A DNA stretch of 64,000 bases from Providencia zhijiangensis (lineage in GTDB: Bacteria; Pseudomonadota; Gammaproteobacteria; Enterobacterales; Enterobacteriaceae): positions 2,542,001 to 2,606,000 of the forward strand of contig NZ_CP135990.1 of NCBI RefSeq assembly GCF_030315915.2, read 5' to 3'. The translations under genes were made by a program, and so were the position numbers. The notes under the pieces are model-generated. The model did no database searches and was not told the origin of the DNA. It saw only the letters and a program-made list of their open reading frames with translations. Positions 26,408 through 33,947 of the stretch are shown here, piece by piece; position 1 is the first letter of the stretch; the number at the start of each line of letters is the position of its first letter.

Positions 26408-26848
26408 ATGTCATCCCCTTATTCAGCCTTGCAACCAAACACGCTTATGCAAGCTAGTGTTGTTCCTCTTTCTGCTAGGCCAAATTTCTGGCAAACCCAC
26501 TTTGGCACAGTAAAAGGCTTCGCCACGTTTGAAGTAGTAATTTTCACTATCATGGGCCAGTTCTGTGATGAGTACACTGGCGGCTATTGGGAGTATTGCA
26601 CCTTACCCAACGGTGGCGCATTTATTTATCCTGATTTGGACTCTGAAAAACTCACACTGTTCAATATGCACAATGGCAATGAAACGCAACTGAGCCCTGA
26701 AGCGGCAGGTGTCGCTGTCTGCTTGATGTTGTATAGCCAGTGGTCATTTAGAACGGAAAGTGAAGTACTGGTTGAGCGTTTCTACCAACTTCGTGACTAT
26801 GCCATTCAACATCCTGAAAGTTCAGCTATTTTTCATCTTATCGATTAA
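26408..26848 (+). CDS. KlcA/ArdB family antirestriction protein
   Basis: The 146-residue protein matches the ArdB/KlcA family (E. coli CP4-57 YfjX). It has the GQFCDEYTGGYWEYCTLPNGGAF core and LSPEAAGVAVCLMLYSQWSF. ArdB proteins inhibit type I restriction in vivo without touching methylation, by an indirect mechanism. GGAG (26397-26400) seven bases before the ATG at 26408 sets the start. It is carried on the same element as a complete type I restriction operon, where it could protect the element when it enters a new host or temper its own enzyme; that role is inferred. Confidence 0.88.
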   Translation: MSSPYSALQPNTLMQASVVPLSARPNFWQTHFGTVKGFATFEVVIFTIMGQFCDEYTGGYWEYCTLPNGGAFIYPDLDSEKLTLFNMHNGNETQLSPEAAGVAVCLMLYSQWSFRTESEVLVERFYQLRDYAIQHPESSAIFHLID

Positions 26849-26909
26849 CTGCATCCTTAATTTATTCTCTCAGCCTTACCTATCTTATTTATTTTCAAGG
26901 AAATTTATT

Positions 26910-27746
26910 ATGACTCGCTTAGCTTCCCGCTTTGGTGCGGCGAATAGTATTCGTCGTGACCGACCGTTAACTATTGAAGAATTGTTTCGTACTGTACCGA
27001 GTGTTTTTTCTGAAGAAAAACACGAATCCAGAAGTGACCGATACACTTATATCCCCACCATTACCTTATTAGATAGTCTTCAAAAGGAAGGCTTCTATCC
27101 GTTCTTTGCTTGTCAGACTCGTGTACGTGATACCAGTCGTCGAGAACACACGAAGCATTTGTTACGGTTACGTCGTCATGACCAAATCACAGGAATCCAA
27201 GTACCTGAAATTATTCTCTTAAATAGTCATGATGGTTCAAGCAGTTATCAAATGTTACCGGGATTATTTAGAGCTGTATGTTCGAACGGTTTAGTGTGCG
27301 GTGATACCTTTGGCGAAGTGAGAGTACCGCACAAAGGCGATGTGGTGAGTAAAGTAATTGAAGGGGCTTATGAGGTATTGGAAACGTTTGATACGGTTGC
27401 TGAAAAGCGCGAAAAAATGCAATCATTATTGTTACCACCACCAGCACAACAAGCCTTAGCACAAGCAGCTCTGACCTATCGTTTTGGTGAGGAACATCAG
27501 CCTATTACTGAGGAGCAAGTATTACAACATCGTCGCTGGGAAGATAAGAAAGATGATCTTTGGACGGTATACCAACGTTTGCAGGAGAATTTAATTAAAG
27601 GGGGGTTATCGGGCAGAAATGCCAAAGGCAAGCGCGCTCGTACTCGTTCGGTGAATGGCATTGATGGTGATATTAAATTGAATAAGGCATTGTGGGTGAT
27701 GACAGAAAAGATGCATGAGTGCTTTTCTGGAAGAGAAAGAATATAG
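26910..27746 (+). CDS. DUF932 (YfjQ-like) domain protein
   Basis: A 278-residue member of the DUF932 phage/plasmid-like family (E. coli YfjQ/YafZ type). Recognisable parts are MTRLASRFGAANSIRRDRPL, FYPFFACQTRVRD, EHTKHLLRLRR, LLNSHDGSSSYQMLPGLFRAVCSNGLV and the C-terminal R-rich KGKRARTRSVNGIDGDIKLNKALW. Function unknown; these genes recur in CP4-57-like islands. The ATG at 26910 has AAGGA upstream. The longer frame from 26760 overlaps the antirestriction gene and is not used. Confidence 0.88.
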   Translation: MTRLASRFGAANSIRRDRPLTIEELFRTVPSVFSEEKHESRSDRYTYIPTITLLDSLQKEGFYPFFACQTRVRDTSRREHTKHLLRLRRHDQITGIQVPEIILLNSHDGSSSYQMLPGLFRAVCSNGLVCGDTFGEVRVPHKGDVVSKVIEGAYEVLETFDTVAEKREKMQSLLLPPPAQQALAQAALTYRFGEEHQPITEEQVLQHRRWEDKKDDLWTVYQRLQENLIKGGLSGRNAKGKRARTRSVNGIDGDIKLNKALWVMTEKMHECFSGRERI

Positions 27747-27751
27747 AAATA

Positions 27752-27785
27752 GCAGCACATTATTTTTCATAAAATGATGTGCTGC
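27752..27785 (+). terminator. Stem-loop after the DUF932 gene
   Basis: GCAGCACAT (27752-27760) pairs with ATGTGCTGC (27777-27785) over a 16-base loop, six bases after the stop. No long T-run; probable transcript end between convergent genes. Confidence 0.5.
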
Positions 27786-27907
27786 AACCTATTTGTCAGT
27801 AGCTTTATGTTTTGTTAAACAGAAATTATTTACAGGGTCAGGGCGCTCGAACCTTCGTTTTCTCTAAATGTTTATACAAGAGCAGATGGTTCATTCACAT
27901 TAGGCAA

Positions 27908-28672
27908 TTAGTCAAATATTTTACCCCAAAGGTACTTAACACCTAAACCAACTCCAGTGGCAACGGCCACACCAACAATGACTGGTGCAGCACCTACAGC
28001 ACTTACTCCTGTTAATGCTGACAACGCGACGGTTGTTCCCCCCGAAGCTGCAACCCCACTCGTGATCCCAGCCGCACTTCCTCCAACCACACCTGCTAAA
28101 TTTGAAGCTGTAGACGTTGCCGCAAAAGAGCTAATGGCACTTGATGCTGTGGTTGAAGCAACGGTTGAATTTATTATTGTTGGTGCTGTGGTTCTTAGTG
28201 CGCTAGTACTAGCTGCATTCACAACGGTTTTCAGCAGACCAGCACCAGCTTGTGCTCCGTTTAAATATTTATATATTGTGTATCCATTGTAAGAAACATT
28301 GACAACATTAACTGTTGCTTTTACAACGGACTGTACCTGCTTACTTTCCTTTGTTCCAGTTACGCACCAGTTGGCGAAGTGTTCACAATTATTTGTAGCT
28401 ACATTGTAATCATCTTCACCTATTTTTTGTCTAGCTCTGTTAACTATTTCTTCTGGAGTGTAGATTGAGTATTCATGTTGAACAACGCCAATAAGTTGCT
28501 TCTCGCCTGAAAATTCAATAAGCGTTGTTTCTTGAATGCCGTCTTTAGAAAGACCATGTGAAAGGCCTGCATAGTGAACTACTTTATCACCGCCAATATA
28601 AATACCGTGGTGTGTGTAGCCTGTTCGTGGAGAATAAATATGATCTCCTACTTTCAGATTTAATGTGCCCAT
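27908..28672 (-). CDS. LRAT-domain (NlpC/P60-like) protein with Gly/Ala-rich C-terminus
   Basis: A 254-residue protein. Residues 1-110 form a lecithin-retinol-acyltransferase-type fold: GDHIYSPRTGYTHHGIYIGG supplies the catalytic His (H22 region) and TNNCEHFANWC supplies the catalytic Cys (C96) in the diagnostic NCEHF motif. Bacterial relatives are thiol acyltransferases or phospholipases acting on lipids. Residues ~115-250 are rich in Ala, Gly, Ser and Thr with glycine-zipper character (GVVGGSAAGITSGVAASGG, GVAVATGVGLGVKYLWG), which suits membrane insertion or assembly. There is no signal peptide. Partner genes are not obvious; an effector or phage-defence role is possible but unproven. Confidence 0.8.
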   Translation of the reverse strand: MGTLNLKVGDHIYSPRTGYTHHGIYIGGDKVVHYAGLSHGLSKDGIQETTLIEFSGEKQLIGVVQHEYSIYTPEEIVNRARQKIGEDDYNVATNNCEHFANWCVTGTKESKQVQSVVKATVNVVNVSYNGYTIYKYLNGAQAGAGLLKTVVNAASTSALRTTAPTIINSTVASTTASSAISSFAATSTASNLAGVVGGSAAGITSGVAASGGTTVALSALTGVSAVGAAPVIVGVAVATGVGLGVKYLWGKIFD

Positions 28673-29280
28673 TTTTTTACCTTTTGAAATTTTCTACTAT
28701 AAATAGTATTCTTATTTTCAATCTAACTAAAGTTAAATTTTAATTAATGTAAATCTGGTGACCTTATGGTGGCATGAAATTATGGAACTCAACATAACTC
28801 TTGCTTTACAGCCATTAAACCATCATTAGGATCAGTCTTAAAGTACAGGCGGCTAATATGCAGAACTTCATTTGGGAGAGGTCAAATCCGGCATCCATAC
28901 AACCTTAGAATAGTGTGTGGTATGTGTATCACACTCGCTTAGGGTATGGGTAGTTATTACATCACTGCCACTATCTCCTAATTTATTCTCGGTTAAAAGT
29001 TATACCCCGTAAGTTTCCGCAATTGTCACTAGTCTTGACAATTACCGGGCAGGAAGTACTACTACCTAGCCATTGTCAGCATTTACTGATTAATATGCGG
29101 TATTTATGCAGTTATTGGGTGAGTACCAGTGAGGTGATGATAGGCTCGAAATGCTTACCTATAAATATGCATTTGAATACATACATCTGATTGTTTTTTA
29201 TTCAATCTAGTTTTTAATTATTTATGATGAGAGACGGTATAGAGTGGTTGAGTTTTCTCCAACCACTCTATACTAAGAGA
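28673..29280. other. Gene-free stretch with two hairpins
   Basis: 608 bases without a supportable gene. AATTGTCA (29021-29028) pairs with TGACAATT (29036-29043), enclosed by CCCG (29006-29009) and CGGG (29046-29049). A longer hairpin lies at 29237-29273. The stretch 28740-28930 has a less AT-biased composition than the rest and may be decayed coding DNA, but no frame is convincing. Confidence 0.35.
29237..29273. terminator. 14-bp perfect hairpin after the lipoprotein gene
   Basis: GTATAGAGTGGTTG (29237-29250) pairs perfectly with CAACCACTCTATAC (29260-29273) across a 9-base loop, eight bases past the minus-strand stop at 29281. There is no T-run, so it may stabilise the mRNA end or act as a weak terminator. 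Confidence 0.6.
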
Positions 29281-30651
29281 CTAAAATAGGTTCATAAGTT
29301 TATTCAGTGCTTTTTTTCGTTTTATGATCATGTAGTCATCTATGTCATTTACATTGTTCAACGCTGCATAGATCAGAACATCAAGAGGTAAACTAGTTGA
29401 CATAGTTTTTCCACCATACTCATACTGAACTGAACCCATCTGTTTTATAATATAATCTTTAGAAATTTTATTGTATTCCCACACAATAATTTCTTCACCT
29501 TTTAAAATATGGGTAAGAGAATATCTTTTAACATTATTTTCTGCATATTGATTAGCTTCTTGTTCTTCTTCTGTCTTTCTTCCACTTGATTCAAGGAATT
29601 TTAGCTTAGTTTCAGTTTCTTCAAAGAGAACTTTATTTTTAGTTAATTCATCTGTTAATTGTGAATTTATAACATTACGAACATTTGTACTGTATTGTTC
29701 TAACAAACTATGGTACTCGGCAATTTTGCGATCTTTTTCTTCTGAACAGTCATTTGCTATTCTTTTCGTGGTTTCTTCGCTTAACCCTTGTTTTCTTACT
29801 AATTTATCGTAATCTGGCTTGTATGACCTTGAAATACAATTTTCTAATTCCTTATCGTAATCTGTGGGTTCGTAACGACTCAAATGATCAACACATATTT
29901 TTTTCATTTCTTCATTATGTTTTGAGTTTATTTCATCAATCCAGTGTTTATCATTTCTAAGCGATTGTATAGCATCGTAAGTTTCACGGGCTACGCACTG
30001 TTTGTATAAACCATAACTTTGCCCTCCCCCCTCTATTGCGAACTTGTATTTAACATGAGCACCAGAGTCAGTGTCATTTTTTTCTATAAGATACTGGTAT
30101 AGAGCATAATATTCATCAAAGTCCATGTGTAATGGACCGTTGTTAAATTCTAGTCTTGCTATTTCATCAAGTTTTTGTGCTTCTGGTGAGTAACTGTAAC
30201 TCCTAATAGCATCAAATATATATCCTTGGTATTCTTGATTTTTCCTTAGTATAAAAATATTGTTATCGTCATTTAATAATTTTGTGATAATTTCATTATG
30301 TTCTTTGATGTTACCCAGCGTATTTTTTGCTCTTTCAATTTCGCTTTCAGTTTTATCAACCGCGAGTTTTAGACCTTCTTGTTTTGAAGTGTTTCTCAGA
30401 TTATTGGCATAGCCTTCATCAAATGAGAAATGTGTTTTGCCTTTATTTAAGTTACAAGTGTACTGCACCGTTTTAGTTTCTTTATTCTCTTGCCATAAAA
30501 CACTACCGCAAACACCTCGATTATCAAGTATTTGGCCTATAGTATAATTATTGAAACCTTCGAAATGTTGATTTTTAACTTCATCGATGGGACTATCGCC
30601 ACACCCAGCTAATAGGGCGATACAGGAAGTCATTACTATTTTTTTGAACAT
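29281..30651 (-). CDS. Orphan lipoprotein of the integrative element
   Basis: The 456-residue protein starts with a lipoprotein signal (MFKKIVMTSCIALLAGC, lipidated Cys at residue 17). The mature protein is charged and largely helical, with coiled-coil-like stretches (ERAKNTLGNIKEHNEIITKLL; FEETETKLKFLESSGRKTEEEQEA). It has several cysteines, including C in DRKHIWID-flanking QCVAR, KICVDHL, ENCISR and NDCSEE. I do not recognise a family. Asp follows the Cys at +2 only as G-D (CGD), which leaves inner- versus outer-membrane sorting uncertain. A strong hairpin follows the stop. It is the last clear gene before the right element boundary. Confidence 0.75.
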   Translation of the reverse strand: MFKKIVMTSCIALLAGCGDSPIDEVKNQHFEGFNNYTIGQILDNRGVCGSVLWQENKETKTVQYTCNLNKGKTHFSFDEGYANNLRNTSKQEGLKLAVDKTESEIERAKNTLGNIKEHNEIITKLLNDDNNIFILRKNQEYQGYIFDAIRSYSYSPEAQKLDEIARLEFNNGPLHMDFDEYYALYQYLIEKNDTDSGAHVKYKFAIEGGGQSYGLYKQCVARETYDAIQSLRNDKHWIDEINSKHNEEMKKICVDHLSRYEPTDYDKELENCISRSYKPDYDKLVRKQGLSEETTKRIANDCSEEKDRKIAEYHSLLEQYSTNVRNVINSQLTDELTKNKVLFEETETKLKFLESSGRKTEEEQEANQYAENNVKRYSLTHILKGEEIIVWEYNKISKDYIIKQMGSVQYEYGGKTMSTSLPLDVLIYAALNNVNDIDDYMIIKRKKALNKLMNLF

Positions 30652-31030
30652 ATCTATTCTATGCCTTTTTTATCATAATTTTCATTATTATAAGTCATAA
30701 ATCGTATTTAAAGTAAACTTAATAAAAAGCATATATGTACGTAAATACATATTGTCGGGGGTGGACACTAGCTTTAGTGCGTATACTATAGGTTATTGGG
30801 CTACCCTCTATGACTTGACAATTTTTAAATTTATTTTGAACGACCTCACACAAGTTGTTTTTAACCAAGGAACAGAAATAAGGTAAAATCCTCATTTTCC
30901 CCTTTACCACACTAGCTAAAATATTAACCTCTGAGATAAATAGCAATTTTTGTATTTGTTGATAAAATACCAAGTTACAGTAAATAAGTGCTCCACTAAA
31001 TCTAACGCTTAAAAATCAATCAAATTATTT

Positions 31031-31050
31031 TTAGGCACCTTATTAGGCAC
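31031..31050 (+). repeat. TTAGGCACCT motif pair at right element end
   Basis: TTAGGCACCT (31031-31040) and TTAGGCAC (31043-31050) match the left-end pair at 6553-6572 in 18 of 20 positions and in the same orientation. Likely integrase arm-type sites on the right side. Confidence 0.5.
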
Positions 31051-31123
31051 TTTTGAAAAGTTGAATTGAAAATTAGCACTATAAAATCATTTAGTTAAGC
31101 GACGAATTCAGACTCCGCCAGCA

Positions 31124-31147
31124 CCAAAGAAGACTGAAAAGCCCGCT
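31124..31147 (+). repeat. Right copy of 24-bp direct repeat (att-like)
   Basis: Identical to 6461-6484. It is preceded by GACTCCGCCAGCACCA (31111-31126), which resembles the tmRNA 3' end AACTCCCGCCAGCTCCACCA. The block looks like a displaced ssrA end plus terminator, as expected for the far attachment site. Confidence 0.6.
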
Positions 31148-31171
31148 GATTATGAATTAGCGGGCTTTTTT
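31137..31171 (+). terminator. Second copy of the ssrA-type terminator
   Basis: GCCCGCT (31141-31147) pairs with AGCGGGC (31159-31165) followed by six T. The left arm and upstream sequence duplicate the ssrA terminator, while the loop differs. The plus-strand T-run points out of the element towards zinT. Confidence 0.75.
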
Positions 31172-31236
31172 ATATCCTACTCAGCCTAATATTACCTAAC
31201 TCCCCCCAATCACTTTAGGCTGCCTACAATAACCCA

Positions 31237-31881
31237 TCAATGCTCCATCATTTCATGCACAATATCCTTACCGCTCATAGAATATGGATAATACGTTGGC
31301 CAATTCTCTAATTGAGTCAATAAAGCCTCCTGAGATTCATCCCCCATATAAAGATGGAAATGCCCGGCTTTCTCTGGGGCAATAATATGGTCGCTAAACT
31401 GGATAAACTTCGGAGCTTGGCTCTTTTTATCCTTACACTCAAATAAATAACGGACGCCCTTCTTGCCTGAAGAATAATTTAAAATTCGGTAACCCGCGTA
31501 ATCATATTGGCACTGAGCAACCTTATCCCCACGGTGGAATTCAATAATATTATTCTCAATACCAATCATATCCACATCAGTTTTATACCCTTTGGCATAA
31601 TAATCTCGATACTCTTGCGCGGTTTTATCCTTATTCTTTGCAGCCTTATCCTTCATTACCGAGTCTAATGTTCCATTAGCAAGATAAGGCTCCACTGATT
31701 GCCAAACACCGTCCCAATCACTCAATTGACGATCTTTAACATCACTATTCTCAAAAATACCTTTTGCCGCATTGCGTTGCGCTTCCGTTTGCGGTTTATC
31801 ATGATGATGTCCATGTGCCATCGCTGTGTGACTGAATAAACTGGCTAATACAAGCAGTGAAAGAATATTTTTTGTCATCAT
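31237..31881 (-). CDS. zinT: Periplasmic zinc-binding protein ZinT
   Basis: The 214-residue protein has a signal peptide ([22 protein letters not shown]) and a His-rich mature N-terminus (HGHHHDK). The ZinT/YodA domain follows, with [32 protein letters not shown] and the metal-binding histidines in [18 protein letters not shown]. It binds zinc and cadmium in the periplasm and delivers zinc to ZnuA. Its ATG overlaps the rpmE2 stop (ATGA type), so the two are translated as a pair under the Zur box upstream. The first or second Met may be used. Confidence 0.95.
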   Translation of the reverse strand: MMTKNILSLLVLASLFSHTAMAHGHHHDKPQTEAQRNAAKGIFENSDVKDRQLSDWDGVWQSVEPYLANGTLDSVMKDKAAKNKDKTAQEYRDYYAKGYKTDVDMIGIENNIIEFHRGDKVAQCQYDYAGYRILNYSSGKKGVRYLFECKDKKSQAPKFIQFSDHIIAPEKAGHFHLYMGDESQEALLTQLENWPTYYPYSMSGKDIVHEMMEH

Positions 31882-32141
31882 TTTTCCTCTCTGGTTTGAA
31901 CAAAATTCCCAAAACGCTTATTAAAGCGAGCAACATTCCCTTCCTGTGAATGGGTTTTCTGTTTCCCGGTATAAAACGGGTGAGAATGCGAGGACACATC
32001 GAGAGGAACATACGGATAACTTTTCCCTTCAAACTCAATGGTTCTTTCTGTTTTTATGGTTGATCCAACCTTGAAATAAGCATCTGCCGCGGTATCGTGA
32101 AAGATCACCACTCGGTAATCTGGATGAATATTTGGCTTCAT
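31878..32141 (-). CDS. rpmE2: Type B 50S ribosomal protein L31 (zinc-independent)
   Basis: The 87-residue protein matches type B L31 (YkgM): [40 protein letters not shown], and RVNKF-like [11 protein letters not shown]. It lacks the cysteine motif of zinc-binding L31, so it can replace that form on ribosomes and free zinc when zinc is scarce. It is directly downstream of a Zur box and overlaps zinT, a coherent zinc-starvation operon. Confidence 0.95.
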   Translation of the reverse strand: MKPNIHPDYRVVIFHDTAADAYFKVGSTIKTERTIEFEGKSYPYVPLDVSSHSHPFYTGKQKTHSQEGNVARFNKRFGNFVQTREEK

Positions 32142-32760
32142 CGCCAGCTCCTTTTGTTATGTTATAATATAACATTAATATTTTTTGGCGCAATTGACCA
32201 CTCTTTTTTAACCATGATTTTTATATGGATAATAAATATGGGATACATTTCCTTCCCATACACATGACGCTGTACATACCTAGATAACCCGCGTGATGCG
32301 TATTATCTAAGCAGCAACATAAGCTACGAAAAATTGAATTTAATGGAGGGAGAATAAAACCACTACCTAATCACTTTATATCCTCATAGTTCTTTATTCG
32401 TTGAAACTTCATTACTCAAACTCTACTTTTAATTACGTATTAATCCAATATAACCACTTTAAAGTTATCGGCCAGTCAAAAAAACTGTATTTTTACATTA
32501 GTAAGGATAAACATCCGTATTTTACCTTCCCTTTTACCTGAAAAATGATGCCATACTCTATGATTGTTTCATTAAATTTAATATAAGAATAAAGAAACAA
32601 CCTAAATTAGTCTTAACCAAACAATTTTAATAAAAAAAACTAATGATTATTTTTATATTTTACTCGTCTACTCTTTTGAGGTTTTATACTTATTTAATTA
32701 GAATTTTTGCCTATTGATGTTAAGCACTACTCAAACTTATATGTCATGAAGGAAATGAAA
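32142..32760. other. Divergent intergenic region rpmE2 / XRE regulator
   Basis: 619 AT-rich bases. The rpmE2 side holds the Zur box; the rest, about 32180-32740, should contain the promoter of the XRE regulator but shows no gene or clear repeat. Confidence 0.4.
32157..32178 (-). promoter_or_regulatory. Zur box of rpmE2-zinT
   Basis: The sequence TTATGTTATA-A-TATAACATTAA is a palindrome with perfect eight-base arms from 32159 to 32175. It matches the enterobacterial Zur consensus (TGTTATA-N-TATAACA core) and lies 16 bases upstream of the rpmE2 start. It predicts repression by zinc-loaded Zur. Confidence 0.88.
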
Positions 32761-33027
32761 ATGACAGGAAAATATCCTATTGCCAAAATAGTGGGGAGCA
32801 GAATAAAGAAACTTAGAAAAGAATACGGATTAACAGGAACAGAAGTTGCAGCGTATCTCAATGTGAGTCAACAACAGTATTCTCGTTATGAGCGTGGTAT
32901 CAATAGAATTGATATAGACTCGCTCGTTATAATAGCTGACTTTTTCAAAATAAGTATACATTACTTCTTTGAAGAAGTTTCCATCGCACAAGTAAATAAC
33001 ACAGCGGTACAAGCAGAAATATATTAA
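32761..33027 (+). CDS. XRE-family regulator, MrpJ-like
   Basis: An 88-residue helix-turn-helix protein. The HTH is LRKEYGLTGTEVAAYLNVSQQQYSRYERG (residues ~18-45), followed by INRIDIDSLVIIADFFKISIHYFFEEV. The SQQQYSRYERG segment is the hallmark of MrpJ-type fimbrial regulators of Proteus and Providencia, which repress flagellar genes when fimbriae are made. AAGGAA lies six bases before the ATG at 32761; ATGs at 32746 and 32755 are alternatives. It lies 238 bases upstream of the fimbrial major subunit in the same direction. Confidence 0.82.
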   Translation: MTGKYPIAKIVGSRIKKLRKEYGLTGTEVAAYLNVSQQQYSRYERGINRIDIDSLVIIADFFKISIHYFFEEVSIAQVNNTAVQAEIY

Positions 33028-33181
33028 TAATGAATAAATACTTGCACTCGAAGTTACGCTCAAAATTTTAAGGATCTCCTTATATTTATTCAGTCATTTA
33101 ACGAATAATCTATGCTCATGTTTTCGGGCACTATAATTAATTAGCATTAATGAATATTACGTTTCCATTAAATTACTGTGG

Positions 33182-33197
33182 TATCAATATATTGATA
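33182..33197. promoter_or_regulatory. 16-bp perfect palindrome upstream of the fimbrial operon
   Basis: TATCAATATATTGATA lies 69 bases before the major subunit start codon, in the promoter region. It is a candidate regulator site, perhaps for the upstream XRE protein. Short AT palindromes can arise by chance in this composition. Confidence 0.4.
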
Positions 33198-33265
33198 TCA
33201 CGTTATTAACCTGCTAAGACACAGTCTTGGTCTATTAAAATTAGTATTACATAAAGGATTTAAAA

Positions 33266-33799
33266 ATGAAAAAGACATTATTAACCACTTCAATTATCGC
33301 ATTAACTTTAGGTGCGGCATCGACTGCATTTGCAGCTGATGTAGGAAGCGGTACAATTGAATTTAATGGTACAGTGAATACCGGTGCTTGCACTATTGCG
33401 CCTTCTTCAGTAAATAAAGAAGTTCAATTAGGTTCTGTACCAGTAGCATCATTAAAAACAGCTGGAGCGCAAGGTCCAAACGTTGACTTCACTTTAGAAT
33501 TATCTGACTGCGTATTAGATCCAACTGAAAGTGAAACAGACTATTCTAAAGTTAAAGTAAGCTTTACTGGTCAAATGGATACAGCTGGTAACTTATGGGC
33601 GAGTACAGGTACGGCACAAAACGTAGGTGTCTTATTCCAAAATGATGCAGGTCAAAGCATCAAAACTGGTGACACTATTACGCAAAACCTGAATGCAGGT
33701 GCAAATACAATTCACTTATCTGCACGTATGCAAGCATTAGGACAAGCAACTTCAGGTTCTGTTAAATCAACTGTTGCATACGTTTTAGATTATCAATAA
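33266..33799 (+). CDS. Fimbrial major subunit
   Basis: A 177-residue type 1-family pilin. Signal peptide MKKTLLTTSIIALTLGAASTAFA ends near residue 23. The mature part begins ADVGSGTIEFNGTVNTGACTI, with the conserved first cysteine, and the second in LELSDCVLD. The C-terminal beta-zipper ends VAYVLDYQ, with the penultimate Tyr used for chaperone recognition. It is exported by the Sec pathway and polymerised by the usher/chaperone encoded next. AAGGA precedes the ATG. A strong hairpin follows, which should favour high subunit expression. Confidence 0.95.
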   Translation: MKKTLLTTSIIALTLGAASTAFAADVGSGTIEFNGTVNTGACTIAPSSVNKEVQLGSVPVASLKTAGAQGPNVDFTLELSDCVLDPTESETDYSKVKVSFTGQMDTAGNLWASTGTAQNVGVLFQNDAGQSIKTGDTITQNLNAGANTIHLSARMQALGQATSGSVKSTVAYVLDYQ

Positions 33800-33849
33800 T
33801 TTTTAATATTACTATTCATCGTAATAAACCTTAATTAGTAATTAATTTA

Positions 33850-33886
33850 CTGGATATGCTACGCCTAAAATCCATAGCATATCCAG
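33850..33886 (+). terminator. Hairpin between major subunit and usher (attenuator)
   Basis: CTGGATATGCTA (33850-33861) pairs perfectly with TAGCATATCCAG (33875-33886) across 13 bases, followed by TTATTATTTAAAT. In fimbrial operons such a structure lets most transcripts stop after the abundant subunit. Confidence 0.75.
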
Positions 33887-33947
33887 TTATTATTTAAATA
33901 AAAATCAACAACAATAATGTTTTTATATAATATTCCGGTTAATTAAA

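Larger units (their letters stand above)
30652..31236. other. Right end of the integrative element, gene-free
   Basis: 585 bases with no convincing gene. It contains two TTAGGCAC motifs (31031-31050), the right 24-bp direct repeat (31124-31147) and a terminator hairpin (31137-31171). The 84-codon minus-strand frame at 30719-30973 lacks coding character. Confidence 0.5.

Noticed and set aside
26286-26513. 75-codon frame overlapping the start of the antirestriction gene
   Set aside because: It overlaps most of its length out of frame with a well-supported KlcA/ArdB gene that has its own ribosome binding site; hydrophobic character alone is not enough.
27957-28292. 111-codon frame opposite the LRAT-type gene
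   Set aside because: Ala/Thr/Pro-rich antisense translation of the low-complexity Gly/Ala tail; the minus-strand gene has the catalytic motifs.
28740-28930. Decayed transposase or gene remnant
   Set aside because: Composition is less AT-rich and a short frame reads plausibly on the minus strand, but it is under 25 codons and no family could be named.
30719-30973. 84-codon minus-strand frame near the right element end
   Set aside because: No ribosome binding site, no recognisable motif and AT-driven composition; more likely chance.
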